Shown: positions 16,427-25,770, counted from the stretch's first letter. The stretch: 64,000 nt of DNA from Flagellimonas meridianipacifica (GCF_003001695.1 NZ_PVYX01000002.1:62001-126000), one strand, 5' to 3'. Notes: generated from the sequence alone by a model not told the origin. Numbers and translations are program-made.

Positions 16427-16972
16427 CTATGGGTGGTGTTCATCTTTTTGCCCACTTTTTGTTTTTTTAAACATAAACACCAAATCATCATATGCTGGAT
16501 GCTGAAGTAAACCAAGATTAATGAATCCAGCTTTTTCTGCTGCTCTTGTGGAGGCTTTGTTGGCCCTTGCAATTGGTGCAACAACTGCTTCACAATTTCC
16601 GCTTTCCAATATATAATCAGAAAGCTTTTTTAATACTTCGGTAGCAAATCCCTTTCCCCAATATTCTGGAAGAAAGGCACAAAAGATTTCGACTTCTTCG
16701 TTTTCCAAAAGAGTGAATCCTGAAACGCCAATAAACTCGTTGTTCTGGTCTTGTGTGACAGCATAGGACAAAAGTGGTTTTTCTGATTCATATAGGCCAA
16801 TAGTGGTTTCAAGTAAATCCGAAACCCCTTTTTCCGTCAATATTTCTTCAGGAAAAGTCATATGTCGGGTTACAGCTTTATTGCAAAGCAATTCAACAAG
16901 CTTTTCCCTGTCTCTTAACTCCAATCTTCGGATTGCAGTTCTATCGGAATTTAAGACTTTAAATGGTTTCAT
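16427..16972 (-). CDS. GNAT N-acetyltransferase, RimJ/RimL type
   Basis: 181 residues: LRRLELRDREKL-like opening (AIRRLELRDREKLVELL), EYWGKGFATEVLKKLSDYIL (acetyl-CoA motif) and ANKASTRAAEKAGFINLG. This resembles acetyltransferases that modify ribosomal-protein N-termini or small molecules; the substrate is unassigned. It is the first (highest-coordinate) gene of the nine-gene minus-strand block. Confidence 0.88.
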   Translation of the reverse strand: MKPFKVLNSDRTAIRRLELRDREKLVELLCNKAVTRHMTFPEEILTEKGVSDLLETTIGLYESEKPLLSYAVTQDQNNEFIGVSGFTLLENEEVEIFCAFLPEYWGKGFATEVLKKLSDYILESGNCEAVVAPIARANKASTRAAEKAGFINLGLLQHPAYDDLVFMFKKTKSGQKDEHHP

Positions 16973-17078
16973 TAGTCATTTTAATTGAACCCAACGGTGA
17001 TAAAGATTCGGTTGTTTAAATCTTTATAAAAACCTTTAGCAATTCTATAAATGCAGCGAGGATAAAACAAATTACGCA

Positions 17079-17106
17079 TTTGTACTCAAGTACAATTGAG
17101 TACAAA
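17079..17106. promoter_or_regulatory. Operator-like perfect inverted repeat
   Basis: Arms TTTGTACTCAA (17079-17089) and TTGAGTACAAA (17096-17106) are perfectly complementary over 11 bases with a 6-base spacer. It lies between the divergent GNAT (minus, starts 16972) and radC (plus, starts 17228) genes. There is no T-run, so a terminator is unlikely; a dimeric-repressor site is the simplest reading. Confidence 0.5.
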
Positions 17107-17191
17107 CATTTCTTTTTATAAATGAATAGTAAACCCTTTGTTTTTCAATGATTTACTTCAGATTTGATTACATACGACTATTTGTTTTTTA

Positions 17192-17223
17192 TTGCCACCA
17201 TAATTGGGAAACTACTATATTTA
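17192..17223 (+). promoter_or_regulatory. Possible radC promoter (TTG-N21-TATATTTA)
   Basis: TTG at 17192-17194 and TATATTTA at 17216-17223 are 21 bases apart; the -7 box has one mismatch (final A for G). The radC ATG follows only 4 bases later, so transcripts would be nearly leaderless. Confidence 0.3.
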
Positions 17224-17227
17224 GTGC

Positions 17228-17920
17228 ATGCAAGAAAAGAGCCTTTCCATCAAAAATTGGGCTGATGACGACAAACCCAGAGAAAAGTTGGCACAAAAAG
17301 GACGTTCTGTACTTTCAAATGCAGAACTTTTGGCTATTTTAATTGGGTCAGGCAACAGACGTGAGACTGCGGTACAACTTTCTCAACGTATTCTTTCCAC
17401 CGTGGACAACAATCTAAGCGAACTCGGAAAACTGTCCATTGATCAACTAAAAAAATTCAAAGGAATAGGAGAGGCTAAGGCCATTACCATTGCGGCAGCC
17501 TTGGAGGTAGGCCGTCGTAGACAGGGTAAGGAAGGAATCAAAGTAGAAAAAATTGGCAGCAGCCATGATGCTTTTACATTGTTGTATCCCTTTATCGGAG
17601 AATTAGAACATGAAGAGTTTTGGGTAGTCTATTTGAACAACTCCAACAAGGTGATTCATAAATCCCAGTTAAGCAAGGGGGGCATTACGGGAACCTTGGT
17701 AGATGTACGCTTGGTACTGAAACGAGCGTTGGAGCTTGGTGCGGTAGCCATTATTTTAGCACATAACCACCCCTCCGGGAGTACAAAACCAAGCACATCT
17801 GACAAACAGATAACCAAAAAGCTAAAAATTGCGGCAGAAGCTTTGGATTTAAAGGTTTTAGACCACCTAATTTTAGCCCAACACGAGTATCTTAGCTTTG
17901 CCGATAAAGGAATACTTTGA
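17228..17920 (+). CDS. radC: RadC family JAB-domain protein
   Basis: 230 residues. An N-terminal helix-hairpin-helix region (SIDQLKKFKGIGEAKAITIAAALEVGRR, ~75-102) is followed by a JAB/MPN metalloprotease-like domain with ligands His179, His181 and Asp192 (HNHPSG...SD). It is named for a DNA-repair locus, but the biochemical role in chromosomes is unproven. The deacetylase-like gene starts directly after its stop, so they are co-transcribed. Confidence 0.94.
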   Translation: MQEKSLSIKNWADDDKPREKLAQKGRSVLSNAELLAILIGSGNRRETAVQLSQRILSTVDNNLSELGKLSIDQLKKFKGIGEAKAITIAAALEVGRRRQGKEGIKVEKIGSSHDAFTLLYPFIGELEHEEFWVVYLNNSNKVIHKSQLSKGGITGTLVDVRLVLKRALELGAVAIILAHNHPSGSTKPSTSDKQITKKLKIAAEALDLKVLDHLILAQHEYLSFADKGIL

Positions 17921-17922
17921 AC

Positions 17923-19218
17923 ATGTTGCTCATATACAGCCATAAAATCACCAACCGCCTTACCTATGTGACCAAACAGATTTTTGAGGGAATTTTGGGG
18001 GTTGATACCACACTGACCACCAGGGTGGAAGATTTTATAAAACATGCAGGTCCCAAAATAACCTATACTAAGCAGGCCTTACAGAACGAATTTTTTATGC
18101 GCAGCAATGACCTTTTGTTTGAACAGGGTATCAATGATTTGGACATTCGTGTTTCTGATTGGGAGGGTGTTCCTTGTTTTTTTGCCACCGATGAGAAAAG
18201 CGCCATACCCTATGATATTTTTTCAGCTAGTTTTTTTCTGTTAAGTCGGTACGAAGAATACCTTCCACATGTTAAGGACAGTGTTGGCCGCTACCCTGCG
18301 AAAGAAAGTCTGGCTTTCAGGAATAAGTTTTTAGAGATACCGGTTGTGGACCTCTGGGCCTATAAGTTGTTCAGATTGCTCAAAGTACGTTTCCCTGATA
18401 TCCAATCCAAAAAAAGGAAGTACAATTTCACCAGTATAGTCAATGTAACAGCATCCCATTGCTATGCACATCGCGGTTTGGTCCGTTCTTTGGGAGGATA
18501 TTTACTGGATTTTGGAAAGCTTCGTTTTAGAAGAATGGTCAAACGTACTACCGTACTATTAGGCCTTTCCAAAGACCCATATGACAACTTTGAAAAACTG
18601 GTCCAGATACATAAAAGATTTAAGGCAAAAAGTATGTTCTTCTTTCAATTTGCCGAGTATTCTGCCCACGATAAAAACATTTCACCGAACAATAACAAGT
18701 TCCGGTACTTAATTAAATCCATTGCCGATTATAGTGTTGTATCACTGAGCACCTCGTTTTTATCATCTACGGACAAAACGGTTCTTATTGAGGAGAAAAA
18801 AGGTCTTGGCGGTTTGATTCATAGACCCATAAAGTATGCAAGACTCCGTTATAATCGTGTAAATGTGCCCAATACCTATCGTACTCTGATTGAATCAGAG
18901 TTCACTGATGATTTTTCTATGGGTTATACACATCAGATTGGTTTTAGGGCAGGTACTTGTACCCCTTTTCATTTTTATGACATTAGTCTTGAATCCAAGC
19001 AGCCCCTAAAGGTTCATCCTTTTGCAATACATGATTACGCCCTGCTGGATTGTAAAAAACCCAATGAGGTATTCGATAAATTGGATACTATCTTTAGAAA
19101 CACAAAAGAGGTAAAGGGCAGTTTTGTTGTCATTTTTTCCAATGAACTCCTAGGGAGCAAACATAGAATCCCTTGGATTTTGCTCTATGAAAATCTATTG
19201 AAACGTTATCATGTTTGA
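17923..19218 (+). CDS. DUF7033/polysaccharide deacetylase-family protein, probably inactive
   Basis: 431 residues from the ATG at 17923 (a TTG two codons upstream is less likely). The N-terminal DUF7033-like part (~1-160) is followed by a deacetylase-like domain (IHKRFKAKSMFFFQ, SMGYTHQIGFRAGTCTPFHFYD, LKVHPFAIHD). Compared from memory with family members, the metal-binding motifs look replaced: the D-x-D segment reads VNVTAS, the G-x-HPS-x motif reads SLSTSF, and the R-x-HY motif reads KYARLRY. It lies between radC and the YjjG-like gene and overlaps the latter by 8 bases. Confidence 0.8.
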   Translation: MLLIYSHKITNRLTYVTKQIFEGILGVDTTLTTRVEDFIKHAGPKITYTKQALQNEFFMRSNDLLFEQGINDLDIRVSDWEGVPCFFATDEKSAIPYDIFSASFFLLSRYEEYLPHVKDSVGRYPAKESLAFRNKFLEIPVVDLWAYKLFRLLKVRFPDIQSKKRKYNFTSIVNVTASHCYAHRGLVRSLGGYLLDFGKLRFRRMVKRTTVLLGLSKDPYDNFEKLVQIHKRFKAKSMFFFQFAEYSAHDKNISPNNNKFRYLIKSIADYSVVSLSTSFLSSTDKTVLIEEKKGLGGLIHRPIKYARLRYNRVNVPNTYRTLIESEFTDDFSMGYTHQIGFRAGTCTPFHFYDISLESKQPLKVHPFAIHDYALLDCKKPNEVFDKLDTIFRNTKEVKGSFVVIFSNELLGSKHRIPWILLYENLLKRYHV

Positions 19219-19897
19219 AGGAGTTGAGGATATTTTTTTTGATTTGGATCATACGCTTTGGGACTTTGAATTGAATTCTGCCCTTACTTTCAAAAAAATA
19301 TTGGTTGAAAATGAGGTCGATGTGGAAATAACTTCTTTTTTAGAGGTGTATAGACCTATAAATCTCTCCTATTGGAAAGTGTATAGGGAAAACAGGATTA
19401 GCAAAGAAGACTTGCGCTACAACAGATTGAAAGAAACGTTTGATGCCCTCGGATATGAAGCTTCGGATGAATTGATATTTATCCTTTCTGAGCGATACAT
19501 CAATTATTTATCCACTTTTGGCAATCTTATTCCCAATGCAAGGCAAGTGCTTGAGTATTTGGCTCCAAAATATAATCTACATATAATCACCAATGGGTTT
19601 CGCGAAACCCAAAGAAGTAAGATAAGAAACTCCAACATTCAACATTTTTTTAATGAAATCATTGATTCTGAGACCGCAGGGGTGAAAAAACCACATCCTC
19701 AAATTTTCGAAGCAGCATTGAAATTGGCGGATACCTCAGCAAAGAGGTCGTTAATGATAGGGGATAATCGTGAAGCTGATATTATGGGAGCGCAAGCCCT
19801 AGGTATGCAGGCACTTCATTTTAATTTTCACAATGAACCTAAGCACCAATTGTGTAGAATCATTAACAATTTGGACGAAATAAAAAACCTTTTATAG
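19211..19897 (+). CDS. yjjG: YjjG-family HAD nucleotidase
   Basis: A 228-residue HAD phosphatase. Motif I is DLDHTLWDF with nucleophile Asp11 and Asp13, motif II is in IITNG, motif III is the lysine in GVKKPHP, and motif IV is GDNREADIMGA. Members act as 5'-nucleotidases that remove non-canonical pyrimidine nucleotides. It overlaps the preceding gene by 8 bases, the third member of the radC operon. Confidence 0.9.
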   Translation: MFEGVEDIFFDLDHTLWDFELNSALTFKKILVENEVDVEITSFLEVYRPINLSYWKVYRENRISKEDLRYNRLKETFDALGYEASDELIFILSERYINYLSTFGNLIPNARQVLEYLAPKYNLHIITNGFRETQRSKIRNSNIQHFFNEIIDSETAGVKKPHPQIFEAALKLADTSAKRSLMIGDNREADIMGAQALGMQALHFNFHNEPKHQLCRIINNLDEIKNLL

Positions 19898-19952
19898 AGT
19901 TATAGTAGGGTAGTAGTAAAGCCTATTTGTTTTTTATAAAAGAATTGCGACC

Positions 19953-20507
19953 ATGCGACCCACCTTGTCCTTACTATTCACCTTGGTGATTCCCTTGATT
20001 TTATGCCTTTCTTGTTCGGAGGAACAAGATTTTGACCAATTTGATGATTTAAACATCAATCCTGCCGTTGCCTCTAGTATTTTTTCGTTTGTAGCAGATG
20101 AGGACTTTATAAACACATTAACGGCCGTTAACACTTTTTATACCCAAACTTTCATTTTTGAGGCGTTTAGTGAACAATTTGTTGCAGAAAGATTGCTCGA
20201 AGGTACCATAACATATGAGTTTGAGAACACAACCAGCAAACCCCTAAATATAATTGTAGAGTTTTTGGATGCTGGTGATAATGTGTTGGATTTTGAAAAT
20301 TTCAATATTGCCCAAGGCCCCAATGAAACGCAAACTCGAAATGTGGAATACGGTCCAAACGGAAAACCACTTGATATTTTAATCAACACTGCAAGTATTC
20401 GGGTAACGGGAAGAAACCTTGGTGATACCGTGAGTGTCTCACCAGAACAAGACGCTAGGGTTACCATGCAATCGGCTGCTGAATTTATATTCGAATTAGT
20501 GGAATGA
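19953..20507 (+). CDS. Lipoprotein, unknown family
   Basis: 184 residues. Signal peptide with lipobox cysteine at 21 (LILCLSCSEE). The mature part is acidic with Ig-like beta strands (ERLLEGTITYEFENTTSKPLNIIVEFLDAGDNVL). It is the first gene of a three-gene envelope operon: its stop overlaps the DUF5723 start (ATGA). Probably an outer-membrane lipoprotein working with that barrel. Confidence 0.72.
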   Translation: MRPTLSLLFTLVIPLILCLSCSEEQDFDQFDDLNINPAVASSIFSFVADEDFINTLTAVNTFYTQTFIFEAFSEQFVAERLLEGTITYEFENTTSKPLNIIVEFLDAGDNVLDFENFNIAQGPNETQTRNVEYGPNGKPLDILINTASIRVTGRNLGDTVSVSPEQDARVTMQSAAEFIFELVE

Positions 20508-21964
20508 GGTGGTTAAAGTGTCTGGCATTGGTTCCCTTGCTTGGAACCTACATATTAAGTGCTCAAAACAAGCAACTACTTTACGATTTCTATGAAATTC
20601 CCCAATCCCTAATGGTAAATCCTGGGGTCAAAGCCAATGAAAAATGGCATGTTGGCATTCCCGTTTTATCCGGAATTTCTTTCCAAGCGGCAACTAGTGG
20701 CGTAACGGTAAATGATTTATTTGCCAATGACGGTATAGATTTTAATATCAAAGTAAGGGAAAGAGCAATTAATTCCTTGAGCCGTCGTGATGATTTTAGC
20801 AGCACGAGCCAAATAGAGGTTTTCAATGTTGGTTTCAGGGGTAGAAACAGGCCTGATGATTACTACAGTTTTGGTATGTATGGTGAGACCGATATTATAG
20901 TATACTGGCCTCGAGATTTGGCCATACTCGCCTTTGAAGGCAATGGAGGGGCCAATATTGGTAGCAGCTTTGACCTGGGTCACCTTAACGTGCGGGGAGA
21001 AATGTTGAACGTGCTCCACTTTGGCATCAACCGGAAAATAGATTCGGAACTTACTGTAGGGGTCAGGGCTAAGCTATATTCCAGTATTTTCAATTTTAAG
21101 TCCACCAATAATTCGGGATCATTCAGAACTTCTCCAGGAGAACAGAACATTTTAGAAAACTCAATTGAGGCCGATATGCAACTTCAAACCGCCGGAGTGG
21201 ATGAATTTTTGGATATCATAGATCAAGGTACTGGTACTAGAAGGAGAGACACGCGAAACTTGTTTACCAGAAGGGCATTGCTGGGAGGAAACCTTGGGTT
21301 GGGCTTCGATGCCGGATTTACCTATAAACTGAACGAACAGACTACAATAACTGCAAGTATCTTGGATGTAGGTTTCATCTACAATACGAAAGATGTAAGA
21401 AACTTCACTTTAGAAGGTGCTGCATCCAATGAAGGAATCAATGTTTTCTTACCTGAGGACGTTGATAACTTAGGAACGGATTTATGGCAAGAGTTGATAG
21501 ATGAAATAGAGGCAGCGGTCCCTTACGATGAGAATAGCAATGGCTACATTTCCTTTAGGCCGGTTAAGGCTTATGGCTCAATCCGATACGATTTTGGCGA
21601 AGGTAGCTCCAAGACTTCAACAATAGACTGTGGTTGTGCAATAAACGTAGTAGGGGGAAGGAGTGAACAGTATTATCGCAATAGTATTGGAGGGCAGTTA
21701 TTTCTTCAAAAAAGACCTTTAGGAATACAACCAGCAGTTACCGGATTTTATCAACGAAGATTTGGCAGGTCATTATCCATAAAAGGGGCTTACACTGTCG
21801 ATAAATATTCATTCTCAAATGTTGGATTGGGTTTAAATCTTCAGGCAGGGCCTATCAATTTCTATATTCTAGGGGATAATCTCTTGGCATACAGAAATGT
21901 GGCGGATAGTCACTACGCATCCCTCCAATTTGGATTTAATATCATATCTTGGAACGGTAATTGA
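20504..21964 (+). CDS. DUF5723-family outer-membrane beta-barrel protein
   Basis: 486 residues with a signal peptide (~1-20, cleaved after LSAQ). Repeated amphipathic beta strands (e.g. DYYSFGMYGETDIIVYW, SELTVGVRAKLYSS, NLGLGFDAGFTYKLN, SLQFGFNII) and C-terminal aromatics suggest a barrel. The opening LLYDFYEIPQSLMVNPG is typical of DUF5723. These are flavobacterial outer-membrane proteins without a known substrate. Translationally coupled to the lipoprotein upstream; the next gene starts 12 bases later. Confidence 0.82.
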   Translation: MRWLKCLALVPLLGTYILSAQNKQLLYDFYEIPQSLMVNPGVKANEKWHVGIPVLSGISFQAATSGVTVNDLFANDGIDFNIKVRERAINSLSRRDDFSSTSQIEVFNVGFRGRNRPDDYYSFGMYGETDIIVYWPRDLAILAFEGNGGANIGSSFDLGHLNVRGEMLNVLHFGINRKIDSELTVGVRAKLYSSIFNFKSTNNSGSFRTSPGEQNILENSIEADMQLQTAGVDEFLDIIDQGTGTRRRDTRNLFTRRALLGGNLGLGFDAGFTYKLNEQTTITASILDVGFIYNTKDVRNFTLEGAASNEGINVFLPEDVDNLGTDLWQELIDEIEAAVPYDENSNGYISFRPVKAYGSIRYDFGEGSSKTSTIDCGCAINVVGGRSEQYYRNSIGGQLFLQKRPLGIQPAVTGFYQRRFGRSLSIKGAYTVDKYSFSNVGLGLNLQAGPINFYILGDNLLAYRNVADSHYASLQFGFNIISWNGN

Positions 21965-21976
21965 TTACCGTTTATC

Positions 21977-22900
21977 ATGAAAACCAAATGTTTCGTATCC
22001 CTAGTGTTTACAATAGTAATGAGTTGTAGTGTATTCGCTCAGTTCAATGACTACAAGTACATTATTGTGCCTAAAAAGTTTGATAACTTTAGAAAAGAGA
22101 ACATGCATCAAACTAGCACTTATATAAAGTATTGGTTGACTGAAAAAGGATTTAATGTGGTATATGATGATGCCTTACCTGATGATTTGTTTAGCGATAG
22201 GTGCCTAGGTTTGATAGCTAGCTTGCAAGATATTTCTTCACTTTTTGCCACTAGAGTTTCTATCGTATTCAAGGATTGTCGGTCTGTTGAAGTATTTAGG
22301 ACTGTTGAAGGCAAAAGTAAGTTGAAAGAGTTTAGGGCCGCTTATTCGGAAGCTATCCAACAAGCTTTTGTTTCTTTGGACGGCATAAATTACCAATATC
22401 AACCAAGGAATGAAAAAACGGAATCTTCGAAAGAGGAAACTTTGATATTGAATTTCAAAAACGATGTCAAAACGTTGAAAAAAGAATCGAAAGATGTTAT
22501 TTTGGAACAAAAGGCAACTCAGGAAGAACAAGTTTATAAGGCTATTAAACCTAAACCAGCAATGATGGATGACGAAGCCAAAGAAACCGCTGAGGCCGAA
22601 GAATCAAAACAAGTGGTACTTGAACATGAATATACAACGGAGAATCAAACCTATAAAGCTATAGAACCTAAATCTGGCATATCGGGTCTATTGTACGCCC
22701 AACCCACTCAAAATGGATTTCAATTGGTGGACAGTTCTCCAAAAATTAGATATAAACTGGTGGAGACTTCTGTTAAGGATTTTTACTTGGTCTCAGAAGG
22801 TGACAAAGCAGGGGTTGTTTTTCAAAAAGATGGGAAATGGCGTTTAGAATATGTTGAAAATGGGGTAATGATGGTTGAAGAACTTACTATTAAGTTCTAG
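21977..22900 (+). CDS. Exported protein with internal repeats, unknown function
   Basis: 307 residues with a signal peptide (~1-21). Residues ~22-145 form an N-terminal domain (DYKYIIVPKKFDNFRKENMHQTSTYIKYWL). An acidic, lysine-rich linker (~145-240) contains a repeat: ILEQKATQEEQVYKAIKPKP and VLEHEYTTENQTYKAIEPKS. The C-terminal part (~245-307) is beta-rich (FYLVSEGDKAGVVFQKDGKWRLEYV). Third gene of the envelope operon. Its stop overlaps the convergent rarA stop. Confidence 0.72.
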   Translation: MKTKCFVSLVFTIVMSCSVFAQFNDYKYIIVPKKFDNFRKENMHQTSTYIKYWLTEKGFNVVYDDALPDDLFSDRCLGLIASLQDISSLFATRVSIVFKDCRSVEVFRTVEGKSKLKEFRAAYSEAIQQAFVSLDGINYQYQPRNEKTESSKEETLILNFKNDVKTLKKESKDVILEQKATQEEQVYKAIKPKPAMMDDEAKETAEAEESKQVVLEHEYTTENQTYKAIEPKSGISGLLYAQPTQNGFQLVDSSPKIRYKLVETSVKDFYLVSEGDKAGVVFQKDGKWRLEYVENGVMMVEELTIKF

Positions 22901-24174
22901 TATCCGTATTTTCCCTTCCATCGTTCCTTCAGAAAATTACGCATACCGTTTTCCCTCGGATTTCCTCCTGGGTTGTAGAATGTAGTACCTGAAAGCTCCT
23001 CAGGTAAGAATTCAAACTCCACAAAATTGTTTTCATGGTCATGGGCATATTGATACCCTTTTCCATATTCAAGCTCTTTCATCAATTGTGTGGGAGCATT
23101 TCGTATTTCCAAAGGAACTGATAAGTCTCCTGTTTGACGGACAGTCTGTTGAGCTTTATTTATGGCCATGTAGCTTGCATTGCTTTTGGGGGAACTGGCA
23201 AGATAGGTCGCACATTGGCTTAAAATGATTCGTGCTTCGGGGTAACCAATGGTATTTACGGCTTGAAATGTTGAGTTGGCCAGTACTAAGGCAGTTGGAT
23301 TGGCATTTCCTATATCTTCGGACGCCAAAATCACCATCCTTCGGGCTATGAACTTTACGTCCTCACCACCTTCAATCATACGCGCTAGCCAATACACCGC
23401 TGCATTGGGGTCACTACCACGAATGGATTTGATAAACGCAGATATGATATCGTAATGTTGTTCTCCGGTTTTGTCATAGAGCACCGTGTTTTTTTGAACC
23501 TTTTGCAATACCATTTCATTAGTAACGGTAATGGGTTCCGAAGTCTCAGAATTGACGATAAGTTCGAAGATGTTCAGCAGTTTTCTTCCATCGCCACCCG
23601 ATAATCTCAACAAAGCCTCTGTTTCTTTTAATTTTATTTCTTTGGATTTTAAGAGCACATCCGATTGAATCGCCCTTTTTAGTAAGGCTTCTAAATCTTC
23701 TTTGGTAAAGGGGTTCAGTACATAAACTTGGCATCTGGACAATAATGCCGGTATTACTTCAAAACTTGGATTTTCTGTCGTTGCACCGATTAAGGTAATC
23801 CATCCTTTCTCCACAGCACCTAATAATGAGTCTTGCTGGGATTTACTGAATCTATGAATTTCATCAATGAACAGAATCGGATTTTTAGCAGTAAAAAGGC
23901 CACCACTCTGTTTGGCTTTTTCAATTACCTCTCTAACATCTTTTACTCCACTATTTATGGCACTAAGGGTATAAAATGGCCTTTTACTATCGTTTGCCAT
24001 AATCTGAGCCAAAGTAGTTTTACCCGTTCCAGGCGGTCCCCAAAGAATCAAGGACGGAAGGGTTCCATTCTTTATTTGTTGGGTAAGAGCTCCATTTTCA
24101 CCCACCAAATGTTGTTGGCTAATATAACCTTCAAGTGTTTTGGGCCGTACGCGTTCCGCTAGTGGTTCGTTCAT
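22897..24174 (-). CDS. rarA: Replication-associated recombination protein RarA (MgsA)
   Basis: A 425-residue AAA+ ATPase of the RarA/MgsA/WRNIP1 family, acting at stalled replication forks. The ATG at 24174 gives the family start [11 protein letters not shown]; the in-frame extension upstream is not conserved. Walker A GPPGTGKT is at 46-53, Walker B is in [10 protein letters not shown], and the sensor motif is [20 protein letters not shown]-terminal MgsA domain ([28 protein letters not shown]) follows. It is divergent from the rhomboid gene. Confidence 0.96.
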   Translation of the reverse strand: MNEPLAERVRPKTLEGYISQQHLVGENGALTQQIKNGTLPSLILWGPPGTGKTTLAQIMANDSKRPFYTLSAINSGVKDVREVIEKAKQSGGLFTAKNPILFIDEIHRFSKSQQDSLLGAVEKGWITLIGATTENPSFEVIPALLSRCQVYVLNPFTKEDLEALLKRAIQSDVLLKSKEIKLKETEALLRLSGGDGRKLLNIFELIVNSETSEPITVTNEMVLQKVQKNTVLYDKTGEQHYDIISAFIKSIRGSDPNAAVYWLARMIEGGEDVKFIARRMVILASEDIGNANPTALVLANSTFQAVNTIGYPEARIILSQCATYLASSPKSNASYMAINKAQQTVRQTGDLSVPLEIRNAPTQLMKELEYGKGYQYAHDHENNFVEFEFLPEELSGTTFYNPGGNPRENGMRNFLKERWKGKYGY

Positions 24175-24293
24175 AATACTAAAAGTAAAACAATTTTTTA
24201 CTCTAGGATTTAGTAGTTTGGTAAGACAAATCATCAAAACCGACAATTTGTCCATTTCACTACTGTGGAAAGGAAATTGAAACAAATACTGAG

Positions 24294-25031
24294 ATGAAAG
24301 ACTCTAAAATGCTCAAGATATCGGAAAAGACGCTCTTGGTACCGCTATTTGCGGTCTTAGCAATCTGGATGGTATATTGGGCAGAAGTACGTTTTGATTT
24401 CAATTTCAACCACTGGGGTATACAGCCTAGAAGTCCTTCAGGTTTGAAAGGGGTATTTTTTAGTCCCTTTATCCATAGTTCGGTCGAGCATTTGTACAAT
24501 AACACCATTCCTTTGGCGGTATTGACTTTTTTTCTCTTTCTTTTTTATAGAACAGTAGCTTTCCGTGTATTGTTGCTTGGGGTTTTGGGCTCTGGGATTT
24601 TAACATGGGTCATTGGTAGGCCATCATACCATATTGGGGCAAGTGGCTTGATTTATGTACTGGCCAGTTTTATTTTCTTCAAAGGTATTTTTACGAAACA
24701 TTACCGATTGGTAGCACTTTCACTAATTGTGGTCTTTGTGTACGGAAGTATGATATGGTACATTTTCCCTGTAAAGGACGGTATTTCTTGGGAAGGTCAT
24801 CTTTCAGGTTTTCTAACAGGTCTTTTGTTGGCCTTGCTCCTTAAAGTTTATGCACCCCAAGAGAAAAAATACGATTGGGAAAAGGAGGATTTCGATGAGA
24901 AAAGTGATCCATTTCTACAGCATTTTGATGCCGATGGCAATTTTATAGGTACATCAGAAAAGCTGGAGAGAACTAACGACCAACTTGAAATAAGGTATCA
25001 TTTTAAGCCTGGTGAGGATAAGGAGCCATGA
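24294..25031 (+). CDS. Rhomboid-family intramembrane serine protease
   Basis: 245 residues with about six membrane segments. The catalytic dyad is Ser117 in GASGLIY (residues 115-121) and His169 in EGHLSGFLTG, with the upstream HLYNN motif near 66-70. It cleaves membrane proteins within the bilayer. A soluble acidic tail (~195-245) follows the membrane domain. The stop is 1 base from the convergent rlmB stop. Confidence 0.93.
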   Translation: MKDSKMLKISEKTLLVPLFAVLAIWMVYWAEVRFDFNFNHWGIQPRSPSGLKGVFFSPFIHSSVEHLYNNTIPLAVLTFFLFLFYRTVAFRVLLLGVLGSGILTWVIGRPSYHIGASGLIYVLASFIFFKGIFTKHYRLVALSLIVVFVYGSMIWYIFPVKDGISWEGHLSGFLTGLLLALLLKVYAPQEKKYDWEKEDFDEKSDPFLQHFDADGNFIGTSEKLERTNDQLEIRYHFKPGEDKEP

Positions 25032-25032
25032 T

Positions 25033-25770
25033 TTAATTCAGGCGTTGTCTTACCACTTCGTATAAAAAAACACCACAGGCCACGGAAACATTTAGTGAGC
25101 CGATTTTGCCCATTAGGGGAATTTTGGCCCTTTTGTCAGCCGCTTTTAATATAGATGGTGAAATCCCAGTGTCTTCAGCACCCATAACAATAGCGCATGG
25201 TCCAGAAACATCCAAATCGAACAAATCATCTTTGGATTTTTCGGTTGCTGCAACAATGTTTATTCCATTTGATTGTAGGTAAAAAATGGCATCCTTCAAA
25301 TGGCCTATCTTGGCAATGGGTACACTGAACGCCGCTCCTGCTGATGTTTTTACTGTATCATCAGTGACAGGTGCGGAACCTTGTTTGGGAATAACAATAC
25401 CATCCACTCCGCAACACTCGGCAGTACGAATAATAGCTCCAAAATTTCTCACATCGGTTACACCATCCAACAATAGGAAAAATGGTTCTTTTTTTTCTTG
25501 AACCACTTTTTCCACCATTGTTTCAAAGTCGCTGAACGAAACAGGTGATATATTGGCAATCGCCCCTTGATGATTGTTTTTGCTCAATCGATTTAGTTTT
25601 TCAACAGGTACATAAGAGGTGCTAATATTTTCTTTGCGAAGCAAAGACTCCAGTTCTTGTGCGAGAGTTCCTTTAAGACCTTTTTGCAGGTATACTTTTT
25701 GAATTGCCTGTCCTGCTTCAACTGCTTCGATGATTGCCCGCAACCCGTATACTTGGGATTTTTTTTCCAT
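25033..25770 (-). CDS. rlmB: 23S rRNA 2'-O-methyltransferase RlmB (TrmH family)
   Basis: 245 residues. The SPOUT methyltransferase motifs are all visible: DGVTDVRNFGAIIRTAECCGVDGIV, VMGAEDTGIS and IPLMGKIGSLNVSVACGV (the knot). The N-terminal substrate-binding domain begins VYGLRAIIEAVEAGQAIQKVY. RlmB methylates G2251 in the P-loop of 23S rRNA (E. coli number). Small TrmH paralogues share the fold, but the N-terminal domain fits RlmB. Confidence 0.93.
   Translation of the reverse strand: MEKKSQVYGLRAIIEAVEAGQAIQKVYLQKGLKGTLAQELESLLRKENISTSYVPVEKLNRLSKNNHQGAIANISPVSFSDFETMVEKVVQEKKEPFFLLLDGVTDVRNFGAIIRTAECCGVDGIVIPKQGSAPVTDDTVKTSAGAAFSVPIAKIGHLKDAIFYLQSNGINIVAATEKSKDDLFDLDVSGPCAIVMGAEDTGISPSILKAADKRAKIPLMGKIGSLNVSVACGVFLYEVVRQRLN

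Noticed and set aside
11161..16972. Classical integron with integrase
   Set aside because: No integrase gene in the window and the core boxes match on one side of one gap only; kept as cassette-like only.
22897..24285. Longer start for rarA at 24285
   Set aside because: The extra 37 residues lack conservation; the family start is the ATG at 24174.
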